Assembly: GCF_034432235.1 (NCBI RefSeq)
Contig: NZ_DAOUCJ010000111.1
Coordinates: forward strand, 1-64,000
DNA: 64,000 nucleotides
Reading direction: 5' to 3'
Source of the DNA: Thermoflexus sp.
GTDB taxonomy: Bacteria > Chloroflexota > Anaerolineae > Thermoflexales > Thermoflexaceae
Part shown: positions 50,571 to 57,814 of the stretch, one piece after another
How positions within the stretch are numbered: position 1 is the first letter of the stretch
Layout of the letters: every line of letters starts with the position of its first letter
Position numbers and translations under genes: made by a program
The notes under the pieces: generated by a model
The model's database searches: none
What the model saw: the letters and a program-made list of their open reading frames with translations, nothing else
Told to the model about the DNA's origin: nothing

Positions 50571-50670
50571 CCCCCTTCTGCCTCCGCCTTCTCTCATCTC
50601 CTGACGGAATCACCCTGACTCAGATCTGCTCGGCGTCCTCTCCGGCTATCCCTGCTGCTTCGCCCGGATG
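50571..50670 (+). promoter_or_regulatory. C-rich, G-poor leader segment, possible Rho-utilisation site
   Basis: By hand count about 44 C and 19 G in 100 nt, with many YC dinucleotides, directly after the leader ORF stop. In a GC-rich genome such a bias in an untranslated leader suggests Rho loading. Inference only. Confidence 0.4.
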
Positions 50671-50789
50671 GCGTTTGCTGTAAACGTCCCTGTATATCCC
50701 ATTCGGGGGGATGGGGATAGGCCGGGCACAGAGCGATGGCAGCCGTTCTCTGTCTCTTTCCCCATAAACCCTGATCCGGGAGGTTGGTC

Positions 50790-51635
50790 ATGGCGACGTA
50801 TGCGGATCCGTTGGCCCTGGTGGACACCGAGTGGGTGGCGCAGCACCTGCAGGACCCGAAGGTGCGGATCGTGGAGGTGGATTATGACCCGGCCAGCGCC
50901 TATCATCTGGGTCACATCCCGGGCGCTGTGCTCTTCGACTGGCGGAAGGATCTGAACGACCCGGTGCGGCGGGACATCCTGAGCAAGGAGGCCTTCGAGG
51001 CCCTCAACAGCCGTGCGGGGATCTCCAACGACACCACTGTGGTGCTTTACGGGGATTTCCGGAACTGGTTCGCGGCCTTCGCCTTCTGGATCTACAAGTA
51101 TTACGGCCATGCGGATGTGCGGTTGCTGAACGGCGGCCGCAAGAAGTGGATCGAGGAGAAGCGCCCGCTCACTGAGGAAGTCCCTTCGTATCCTCCAACC
51201 ACCTATCGGGCTCAGGATCCGGACGCCCGGCTGCGGGCGCATCTGCCCTACGTCCTGAACGTACTGGGCAAGCGCGGGGTGGCCCTGGTGGATGTGCGTT
51301 CCCCGGCGGAGTTCACCGGGGAGATCACCGCTCCGCCGGAGTATCCCAACGAGGCGGCCCAGCGGGGCGGCCACATCCCTGGGGCGGTGAACATCCCATG
51401 GTCGAAGGCCCTGAACGACGATGACACCTTCAAGGATGCCGAGTCCCTGCGCCGGATCTATGAGGAGGCAGGGGTCACCCCGGACGAGGAGGTGATCACC
51501 TATTGTCGCATCGGGGAGCGTTCTTCGGTGACCTGGTTTGTGTTGCGCCATCTGCTGGGCTACCCCAATGTCCGCAACTATGACGGTTCCTGGTCGGAGT
51601 GGGGCAACACCATCGGCGTTCCGATCGAGCGCTGA
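50790..51635 (+). CDS. Thiosulfate/3-mercaptopyruvate sulfurtransferase (two-domain rhodanese)
   Basis: 281 residues. Two rhodanese domains; the catalytic one has Cys239 in 'TYCRIGERSSVTWFVL', the CRxGxRS loop of thiosulfate sulfurtransferases. N-terminal domain: 'RIVEVDYDPASAYHLGHIPGA' (core YHLGHIPGA). Moves sulfane sulfur from thiosulfate or mercaptopyruvate to an acceptor; the TusA-like protein next may be that acceptor. GGGAGG precedes ATG 50790. Confidence 0.93.
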   Translation: MATYADPLALVDTEWVAQHLQDPKVRIVEVDYDPASAYHLGHIPGAVLFDWRKDLNDPVRRDILSKEAFEALNSRAGISNDTTVVLYGDFRNWFAAFAFWIYKYYGHADVRLLNGGRKKWIEEKRPLTEEVPSYPPTTYRAQDPDARLRAHLPYVLNVLGKRGVALVDVRSPAEFTGEITAPPEYPNEAAQRGGHIPGAVNIPWSKALNDDDTFKDAESLRRIYEEAGVTPDEEVITYCRIGERSSVTWFVLRHLLGYPNVRNYDGSWSEWGNTIGVPIER

Positions 51636-51645
51636 GGCGAGGCGA

Positions 51646-51673
51646 GGGCGGGCCTCCGGCCGGAGGCCCGCCC
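51646..51673 (+). repeat. Perfect GC hairpin after the sulfurtransferase gene
   Basis: 12-bp perfect stem GGGCGGGCCTCC / GGAGGCCCGCCC with 4-nt loop, no T-run. Probably sets relative expression of downstream genes. Confidence 0.5.
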
Positions 51674-51695
51674 TTCGGAAGACCGGAGGGAAGCC

Positions 51696-51956
51696 ATGGC
51701 ACGGATCGTGCGGACCGTGGATCTGCGGGCGGGGATCGAGCTGTGCACGGATTCCCCGATCGGACGGGTTCAGCAAGCCCTGGCCGGCCTAGGGCCGGAG
51801 GAGGCGGTGGCGGTGTGGGTGAAAGGCTACGCCGACGAGTTCACCGTCACCGCATGGGCGAGGCGGAATGGATATGCGGTCCTGGAGGTGCAGCGGGAGG
51901 GTGAGGAAGCCCGCATCCTGCTTGGGGTTTCCCCCGAGCTGGAAAAGGAGATGTGA
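51696..51956 (+). CDS. TusA-like sulfur-carrier protein with altered Cys motif
   Basis: 86 residues of the TusA/SirA fold: 'VDLRAGIELCTDSPIGRVQQAL' (core IELCTDSPIG), 'VAVWVKGYADEF', 'WARRNGYAVLEVQREG'. The sulfur-carrying Cys is Cys17, but the usual C-P-x-P is C-T-D-S-P. Could accept sulfur from the preceding sulfurtransferase and pass it on. GGAGGG precedes the ATG. Confidence 0.78.
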   Translation: MARIVRTVDLRAGIELCTDSPIGRVQQALAGLGPEEAVAVWVKGYADEFTVTAWARRNGYAVLEVQREGEEARILLGVSPELEKEM

Positions 51957-51980
51957 GTCTTGTGTTCAGGAGGGCAAACG

Positions 51981-52550
51981 ATGCTGGTTTTGATCGAGGC
52001 AGCGCCGACGGTTCCCAGCGGTCCAGAGACGGCGGCTCGAACTCTGGGATCTCTTGCTCAGGCCTTGCGGGCCCGAGGAGAGCGCCTGGTGGAGGCCCAG
52101 GTCGCAGCGGATCGCTCCCGTTTCTTTCTGATCATCGAGGCCTCCGAGGTGGGGGCCGCCGAGCAGGCCGTGCGGGAGGTGGGGCTGGAGGTTCGGCTGG
52201 CTAAGCCGGTGCGTCTGGTCGGTCAGGAGGTTGAAGAGATCTCCCGAAGCCCCTCGGCTGTGGACTTTATCGTGGAATGGAATTTCCCTCCCGGGCTGAC
52301 GATGGAAGCCTATCTGGCTCGCAAGCGCGCCAATTCCCCGCGCTACGCGCTGGTCCCGGAGGTGCGGTTCCTGCGCACCTATGTTTGCGAGGATATGAGC
52401 AAATGCATTTGTTTCTATGAGGCCGAGCGGGAGGAGGATGTCCGGCGAGCCCGGGAGGTGGTGGAAGCCCCCGTGGATGCGATCATCCGTGTGGATCGGG
52501 AGTTCGACCCGGGGCTTTCCGATCGAAGCGTTGCGGGAGGGGCAGGATGA
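51981..52550 (+). CDS. DUF4242-like protein with N-terminal extra domain
   Basis: 189 residues. Residues about 95-178 match DUF4242: 'FIVEWNFPPGLTMEAYLARKR', 'EVRFLRTYVCEDMSKCICFYEAE' (core TYVCEDMSKCICF), 'VEAPVDAIIRV'. The N-terminal 85 residues form another alpha/beta unit ('FFLIIEASEVGAAEQAVREVG'). Three Cys (C-x6-C-x-C) could bind metal or carry sulfur. Role unknown; position in the operon suggests sulfur handling. ATG 51981 has AGGAGGG 6 nt upstream; overlaps next gene by 4 nt. Confidence 0.7.
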   Translation: MLVLIEAAPTVPSGPETAARTLGSLAQALRARGERLVEAQVAADRSRFFLIIEASEVGAAEQAVREVGLEVRLAKPVRLVGQEVEEISRSPSAVDFIVEWNFPPGLTMEAYLARKRANSPRYALVPEVRFLRTYVCEDMSKCICFYEAEREEDVRRAREVVEAPVDAIIRVDREFDPGLSDRSVAGGAG

Positions 52551-53320
52551 GCTTGCTGAGCGCGGAAGGGTTGTCGAAAAGCTATTCCGTCCGAGGGCGC
52601 CGGGTGCCGGTGCTCCTGCGGGTTTCCCTGGAAGTTCCGGCAGGTCAGGTGCTGGCGGTGTTGGGGCCCAGCGGGGCAGGGAAATCCACCCTCTTGCGTC
52701 TGCTGGCTGGGCTGGAGACCCCCGACGAGGGGGAGGTCCGACTTCGGGGAGAGCCGATCCGGGCAGGTCACCCGGAGCTGGCGCTGATGTTCCAGGACCC
52801 CTGTTTGCTGCCCTGGCTTTCGGTGCAGGAGAACGTCCATTTCGGGGTTCGATTCATGGGGCTGTCGGGAGCGGAGTCCCGGCGGCGAGTTGAGGAAGCG
52901 CTGGCGTGGGTGGGGCTCCAGGAGTTCGCGGATTGGTATCCCCATCAGCTTTCGGGGGGAATGGCGCAGCGGGTGGCGCTGGCCCGGGCGTTGGCCCGTC
53001 ACCCCCGGGTGCTTCTGCTCGATGAGCCCTTCAGTGCCCTGGATCCGCCCGCTCGTCACGCCTTGGGGGAGTTGATCCGGCGAGCCGCCGGAGAGGGGAT
53101 CGGGGTGGTCCTGGTCACCCACGACGTGGAGGAGGCGATCCGGCTGGCGGATGAGGTGATCGTTCTCACGGCAGGCCCCGGTCGGGTGTTCATGTATCAG
53201 CCTCTGCATGGATGGGAAGCGCCCCATCGGATCCTGCGCCGCGCTCTGGAGCTCGCAACGGCCGATGGTTGGGCTTCTCATCGTGCGCTCGCCTTCCCGT
53301 TCACCACAGGTTTCCGTTAA
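52547..53320 (+). CDS. ABC transporter ATPase, SsuB/TauB-like
   Basis: 257 residues. Walker A 'GPSGAGKSTLLRLLAG', Q-loop 'MFQDPCLLPWLSV', signature 'LSGGMAQRVALARAL', Walker B 'VLLLDEPFSALD', H-loop 'LVTHDVEEAI'. The NitT/TauT family imports sulfonates, nitrate or pyrimidine precursors; neighbours point to a sulfur compound. ATG overlaps the DUF4242 stop (ATGA). Confidence 0.92.
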   Translation: MSLLSAEGLSKSYSVRGRRVPVLLRVSLEVPAGQVLAVLGPSGAGKSTLLRLLAGLETPDEGEVRLRGEPIRAGHPELALMFQDPCLLPWLSVQENVHFGVRFMGLSGAESRRRVEEALAWVGLQEFADWYPHQLSGGMAQRVALARALARHPRVLLLDEPFSALDPPARHALGELIRRAAGEGIGVVLVTHDVEEAIRLADEVIVLTAGPGRVFMYQPLHGWEAPHRILRRALELATADGWASHRALAFPFTTGFR

Positions 53321-53335
53321 TCGGAGGTGAAGAAC

Positions 53336-54556
53336 ATGGGGCGTCCTCCAGGCCGTCTCTGGCGGCGTCGGGAGTTGCTGACGACGATGGGAGGGATGCT
53401 TCTGGGTTGGGGGATCGGGGGGCTCTCCGGCTGTTTGCCTCGGGCGATTTCGCCCTCGCCCCTCGAATCCCCGGCTTCCGCGCCCGGCCTGCAACCCGGT
53501 CGTCCGTTGCGGATCGGTTACCTTCCGATCACCGATGCATCGCCGCTGCTGGCAGCGGAGGCTCTGGGTTTCTACCGAGAGGAAGGATTAGGCAGCGCCG
53601 AGCTCCGGCTGTTCCGCTCATGGGCTCAGCTGATGGAAGCTTTCCAGGCCCGACAGGTCGATGTGATCCATCTTTTGATGCCCGCGGCGATCTGGCTGCG
53701 CTACAGTCGCCGTTTCCCCGCACGGGTTGTGGCCTGGAACCACGTAAACGGCTCTGCGTTGACGGTCCGTCCGGAGATTCAGCAGTTGAAGGATCTGGGC
53801 GGACAGACCGTAGCGGTGCCCTTCTGGTATTCCATTCATAACGTGATTCTGCAAATGCTTTTACGAAAGGCGGGCCTGAGGCCTGTGCTCGGCGGAGAGG
53901 GGAAGGTGGGTGCGGAGGAAGTGCGTTTGATTGTGTTGCCGCCTCCGGAGATGCCCCCAGCCCTGGCCTCCGGACGGATCGCCGGGTTCATTGTGGCCGA
54001 ACCCTTCAACGCGCTGGCTGAGGTCCAGCAGGTGGGGCGCGTCCTTCGTTTCACGGGCGATGTGTGGAAAGAGCATGCCTGCTGTGTGGTGGTGATGCAC
54101 GAGGCCGATCTGGAAGGAGCTCCCGTATGGGCGCGAGGCGTGGTTCGGGCCGTCGTTCGTGCTCAGGTGTGGTTGCGTCAAAATCGGCGGGAGGCTGCTC
54201 GCCTGCTCTCCCGAGCAGGCCGGGCTTACCTGCCCCATCCCCCCGAGGTTCTGGAGCGGGTGTTCGCCGCCCATCTCTCCGGGTATGAAGGCGTCCTTCA
54301 GCATCCCGAGTGGTCGCCCATGCGAATCGATTTCCAGCCCTTTCCTTATCCCTCCTTCACGGAGGCGCTCGTCTCCGCCTTAAGGGAGACGGAAGTGGAA
54401 GGCGAGACGGGGTTCCTGGGGGCTCTCGACGCTGCCGATGTGGCGCGGGATCTGGTGCTGGAGGAGTTGGCCCGGCGGGCGGTCGAGGAGCTGGGAGGGC
54501 CTGGGATCTTCGGCCAGCCGGCGACATGGCGCCGGCAAGAGCGCATCGAGCCATGA
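53336..54556 (+). CDS. NitT/TauT-type substrate-binding lipoprotein
   Basis: 406 residues. N-terminus has twin Arg ('WRRRELLTTMGGMLLG') and a lipobox L-S-G-C, so Tat or Sec export with lipid anchoring. Mature part begins 'LRIGYLPITDASPLLAAEALGFYREEGL', core 'RIGYLPITDASPLL', an SsuA/NrtA-like hallmark. 'IAGFIVAEPFNAL' is also typical. ATG 53336 follows GGAGGTG; GTG 53327 is rejected. Ligand probably an organosulfur or oxyanion compound. Confidence 0.88.
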   Translation: MGRPPGRLWRRRELLTTMGGMLLGWGIGGLSGCLPRAISPSPLESPASAPGLQPGRPLRIGYLPITDASPLLAAEALGFYREEGLGSAELRLFRSWAQLMEAFQARQVDVIHLLMPAAIWLRYSRRFPARVVAWNHVNGSALTVRPEIQQLKDLGGQTVAVPFWYSIHNVILQMLLRKAGLRPVLGGEGKVGAEEVRLIVLPPPEMPPALASGRIAGFIVAEPFNALAEVQQVGRVLRFTGDVWKEHACCVVVMHEADLEGAPVWARGVVRAVVRAQVWLRQNRREAARLLSRAGRAYLPHPPEVLERVFAAHLSGYEGVLQHPEWSPMRIDFQPFPYPSFTEALVSALRETEVEGETGFLGALDAADVARDLVLEELARRAVEELGGPGIFGQPATWRRQERIEP

Positions 54557-54566
54557 GGCGGTGGCT

Positions 54567-55337
54567 ATGAAGCAGAGGGGGATGGCAATTCTACTATCCT
54601 GCCTTGGGTTGGGGATTGGATGGGGACTCTGGGAAGGGCTCATTCGCATCGCGGTGCCCCGATCCTCCATGGCTGCCGCGTTCGCTCCGGGGCCTTCCCT
54701 GGAGGCCATGTATCATCTGATCCGGGAGGGGGTGCTGCTCTATCACGCGGGGGTGAGTCTCCGACGGGTTCTGATCGGGCTGGGGCTGGCGGTGGGGGTG
54801 GGAGTGCCCTTTGGACTGGCCCTCGGGTATTTTCCCAACTTGGAGCGGGTTGCTGCCCCGATTCTTCAGTTCGTGCGCACGGTCTCCCCGCTCTCCTGGA
54901 TGCCCATCGCGGTGATCGCCCTGGGGATCGGGGATCGTGCGGTGATCTTCCTGATCGCCATCGCTTCTGTGTGGCCGATCCTGCTGAGCACGGCCTCTGG
55001 GGTGCGCCACCTGAATCGGAGCTGGCTGTGGCTGGCCCGCAGCGTAGGAGCTTCAACAATGCATATCCTGATCCACGTCGCCCTCCCGGCCGTGGGGGCT
55101 CAGCTCTTCAACGGGCTTCGGATGGCCGTGGGCATCGCCTGGGTGGTTCTGGTCCCTGCAGAGATGCTGGGGGTAAGCAGCGGGCTGGGTTATTTTCTCC
55201 TGGATGCGCGCGACCGTCTGAGCTACTCGGAGCTGATGGCGGCGATCCTGGGGATCGGGGGGGTGGGCCTGCTGCTGGACACCGGGATCCGCACGCTGGA
55301 GGTTCGCTGGCGGAAGTCGGGGGAGGGGCGCGCGTGA
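54567..55337 (+). CDS. ABC transporter permease, SsuC/TauC-like
   Basis: 256 residues, about six membrane segments. The EAA loop is seen as 'SWLWLARSVGASTMHILIHVALPAVGAQLFNGLR' (core ARSVGASTMHILIHVALPA). 'TVSPLSWMPIAVIALGIGD' matches the family. Starts 11 bp after the binding-protein gene and overlaps the flavoprotein start (GTGA). Confidence 0.9.
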   Translation: MKQRGMAILLSCLGLGIGWGLWEGLIRIAVPRSSMAAAFAPGPSLEAMYHLIREGVLLYHAGVSLRRVLIGLGLAVGVGVPFGLALGYFPNLERVAAPILQFVRTVSPLSWMPIAVIALGIGDRAVIFLIAIASVWPILLSTASGVRHLNRSWLWLARSVGASTMHILIHVALPAVGAQLFNGLRMAVGIAWVVLVPAEMLGVSSGLGYFLLDARDRLSYSELMAAILGIGGVGLLLDTGIRTLEVRWRKSGEGRA

Positions 55338-57058
55338 TCTGGCGTGGATATCGAGTGGTCGAGCGGACGTGCGACGTGCTGGTGATCGGAGCCGGCATGG
55401 CCGGGTTGACCGCGGCATGGGCGGCCGCCCGGGCGGGGGCCCGAGTGCTGGTGGCGTGCAAGGGATTCGCAGGGGCTGATGGAGTCAGCCCCTTCGCTGG
55501 CGGGGTGGTGCTGTATCTGCTGCCGGAGGACGATGAAGAGGAGTTTCTTCGGGAACACGAATACCTTAACGAGGGGCTGATCCATGCCGAGGTTCTCCGG
55601 CGGGTGATCCGCCAGAATGCCTCCCTCTGGCAGGCGTGGGGACGGTGGGGGGCTCCGTTGGAGCGGGAGATGGATGGCTCTCCCCGCCGACGATGGCTGC
55701 GGATCGGTGGGCGCTCCCATGTTCCCCGGCTGGTTGTGGACAGCGTGGAGCTGATGCGGTTTCTCCGGCGACTGGCCTTGCGCTCGGGCGTTCGCCTGTT
55801 GGAGCAGACGTGCCTCACCGGCCTCTTAAAGGATCCGGCGGGAGCGCTGGCAGGGGCGGTCGGTTTCCGGCGACAGGATGGAGAGCTGGTGATCGTTCGC
55901 GCTCCTGCAGTGATTGTGGCCTCCGGTGGGTGCTCATGGCGGGGGGCCCATATGGGACAGCACAATGTGATGGGGGATGGCTACGCGATGGCGGCCCGCT
56001 TCGGAGCGGAGCTGGCTTCTATGGAGTTCTGCGCAAGCTATGTGGCTACCTGCTCCTTGTTCGACAGCCATGGTCAGTGTGTGCTGGCTGCTCTCGGAGG
56101 GAGGTTTCGAAACCGTCTGGGAGAGAACATCCTGATCCGCCATGGCCTGCCGGAGCCGGCCCCCACCCATCAGCTGGCGCTGGCCATGATCCTGGAACTC
56201 CTGGAAGGTCGAGGGCCCGTTCGATTCGATCTGCGGGGGATCTCCGAGGAGGAGCGTCGCGATTGGGAGGAACGGTTCCCCTTGGTAGCCCGCGGATTGC
56301 GGCGCACGGGTCGGGATGTATTCGCCGAACCGGTACCCTGGTTCCCAGGGTTCACCGGCTCGATCGGGGGAAGCGGCGGGATTCGCTGGCAGAGGCTCGG
56401 CGGGTGGACCAGCATCCCGGGTCTGTTTGTGGCGGGGGATGCGGCCATGCGCACGCCGATCACAGGGGCGGGCAGCGGCATTACTTTCTTGAATCTGGCG
56501 TGGGCAGGGGTCAGCGGTCTCTGGGCCGGCTTGTCGGCCGCCGGGTGGGTCCGAGGCCGCTCCGCGCCGGAACCTGAACGGACTGACAGGGCGATCGAGG
56601 AGGGTTTGAGGGAAACCGTAGAGCCTCTGGAGCGCCGAAAGGGACCCTCGCCCCGCTCGGTGCTCCGTCAGCTCCAACAGGTGGTGGTGGATCCCTGCGT
56701 CAGCTTTCTCCGGACCCGCGAGGGATTACAAGCGGCCCTGTCCCGGATTCGGGAGATCCGTCGGGAGGCCGAGGGGCTGCAGGCACGGGACTGGCACGAT
56801 CTGGCCTGCTGTCATGAGGTTCGTCATGCCGCCCTGGTGGCGGAGGCGATGCTGGCCAGCGCTGTGGTTCGGGAGGAGAGCCGAGGCTGGCACCGCCGCC
56901 TGGATTTTCCGAACCCGGGAGGCCCCGTATGGGAGGTCTGGACAGCGGCGCGCCTGCAGGGAGAAGGAGCGGATGCGGATTTCGAGGTCTGGCTCTGGCC
57001 TCCCTCCTCGTTACGGGCGGAACCTCCGGAGGGCGCAGATGATCTGCTTCGTGGATGA
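55334..57058 (+). CDS. FAD-dependent oxidoreductase, FrdA/AprA-like (adenylylsulfate reductase alpha-like)
   Basis: 574 residues. FAD motif 'VLVIGAGMAGLTAAWAAARAG', later 'VIVASGGCSWRG', 'NVMGDGYAMAARFGAELASMEFC' (core GDGYAMAARFGAEL), and 'GLFVAGDAAMRTPITGAGSG'. C-terminal helical domain with 'CHEVRHAALVAEAMLASAVVREESRG' (core AEAMLASAVVREESRG). The family spans fumarate reductase, L-aspartate oxidase and APS reductase. The substrate His/Arg set of FrdA is not obvious: 'TGSIGGSGGIRW' replaces it. With the following ferredoxin it forms an AprAB-like pair. GTG 55334 overlaps the permease stop. Confidence 0.82.
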   Translation: MIWRGYRVVERTCDVLVIGAGMAGLTAAWAAARAGARVLVACKGFAGADGVSPFAGGVVLYLLPEDDEEEFLREHEYLNEGLIHAEVLRRVIRQNASLWQAWGRWGAPLEREMDGSPRRRWLRIGGRSHVPRLVVDSVELMRFLRRLALRSGVRLLEQTCLTGLLKDPAGALAGAVGFRRQDGELVIVRAPAVIVASGGCSWRGAHMGQHNVMGDGYAMAARFGAELASMEFCASYVATCSLFDSHGQCVLAALGGRFRNRLGENILIRHGLPEPAPTHQLALAMILELLEGRGPVRFDLRGISEEERRDWEERFPLVARGLRRTGRDVFAEPVPWFPGFTGSIGGSGGIRWQRLGGWTSIPGLFVAGDAAMRTPITGAGSGITFLNLAWAGVSGLWAGLSAAGWVRGRSAPEPERTDRAIEEGLRETVEPLERRKGPSPRSVLRQLQQVVVDPCVSFLRTREGLQAALSRIREIRREAEGLQARDWHDLACCHEVRHAALVAEAMLASAVVREESRGWHRRLDFPNPGGPVWEVWTAARLQGEGADADFEVWLWPPSSLRAEPPEGADDLLRG

Positions 57059-57299
57059 GGAGCGGTGCGTGGGATGCGGCCTGTGTGTGCGGGTCTGCCC
57101 CTTGGATGTGTTCCGGATGACCCCGCGGGATGGGCGGGGGAAGCCGGTGGCCCGAGCCATCTATCCCGAGGATTGCATGAGCTGTTTCATCTGCGAGGAA
57201 TACTGCCCGGTAGGCTGTCTGTATGTCAGCCCGGAGCGAAGCCCATTGCACGCGGTATGGCCTTTCCCCGCTGAGATCGAAGGGAGGGAAGAGAGATGA
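57039..57299 (+). CDS. Two-[4Fe-4S] ferredoxin, AprB-like
   Basis: 86 residues. Two cluster motifs: Cys10/13/16/20 ('CVGCGLCVRVCP') and Cys46/49/52/56 ('CMSCFICEEYCP'), plus Cys3 and Cys60. Size and order suit an electron-transfer partner of the flavoprotein, as AprB is for AprA. The long tail of AprB is replaced by about 25 residues. ATG 57039 lies inside the flavoprotein end; GGAGGG upstream. Confidence 0.87.
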   Translation: MICFVDEERCVGCGLCVRVCPLDVFRMTPRDGRGKPVARAIYPEDCMSCFICEEYCPVGCLYVSPERSPLHAVWPFPAEIEGREER

Positions 57300-57796
57300 G
57301 CGAGATCGAGGCGCTCCTGCGTCACAATGAGGCCTACGCGGCCTCCTTCGACCAGGGTCATCTCCCCGCTGCTCCCTCCCGCCGGCTGGCCATCGTGACC
57401 TGCATGGACGCGCGCATCGATGTGCACCGGATCCTGGGCCTTCGGGAGGGCGAGGCCCACATCATCCGCAACGCCGGAGGGGTGGTCACGGAGGATGTGA
57501 TCCGTTCCCTGACGATCTCCCAACGTCTGCTGGGCACGCGGGAGATTATGCTGATCCATCATACGGACTGCGGCATGCTGACGTTCCGGGATGATGATTT
57601 AAAGGATCGCATCCAGGCGGAGATCGGGATCCGGCCGCCCTTCGCCTTCGAGGCCTTCTCCGATCTGGAGGAGGATGTCCGACAATCCATCCGGCGGCTT
57701 CAGGCCAGCCCCTTTCTGCTCTATAAAGACGCCATCCGCGGCTTCATTTACGACGTGCGCACCGGCCGGCTCCGCGAAGTCCCCATGAATCCCTAA
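57296..57796 (+). CDS. Beta-class carbonic anhydrase
   Basis: 166 residues. Zinc ligands Cys36, His89, Cys92 with Asp38/Arg40 ('TCMDARIDVHRILGL', 'IHHTDCGML'). Small beta-CA of the type in mycobacteria and methanogens. Interconverts CO2 and bicarbonate; some relatives act on CS2 or COS, which is notable inside a sulfur operon. Coupled to the ferredoxin gene by 4-nt overlap. Confidence 0.92.
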   Translation: MSEIEALLRHNEAYAASFDQGHLPAAPSRRLAIVTCMDARIDVHRILGLREGEAHIIRNAGGVVTEDVIRSLTISQRLLGTREIMLIHHTDCGMLTFRDDDLKDRIQAEIGIRPPFAFEAFSDLEEDVRQSIRRLQASPFLLYKDAIRGFIYDVRTGRLREVPMNP

Positions 57797-57814
57797 CCCT
57801 TCCGGAGGTGAGTG

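Larger units (their letters stand above)
50093..50789. other. Divergent region rplI / sulfur operon
   Basis: Holds both promoters, the leader ORF and the C-rich segment. The remaining 50671-50789 contains the ribosome-binding site of the sulfurtransferase gene and no other recognised element. Confidence 0.6.

Noticed and set aside
50116..50613. 165-codon minus-strand ORF across the rplI/sulfur promoters
   Set aside because: It covers two good promoters and the leader ORF, has no recognisable family and no ribosome-binding site.
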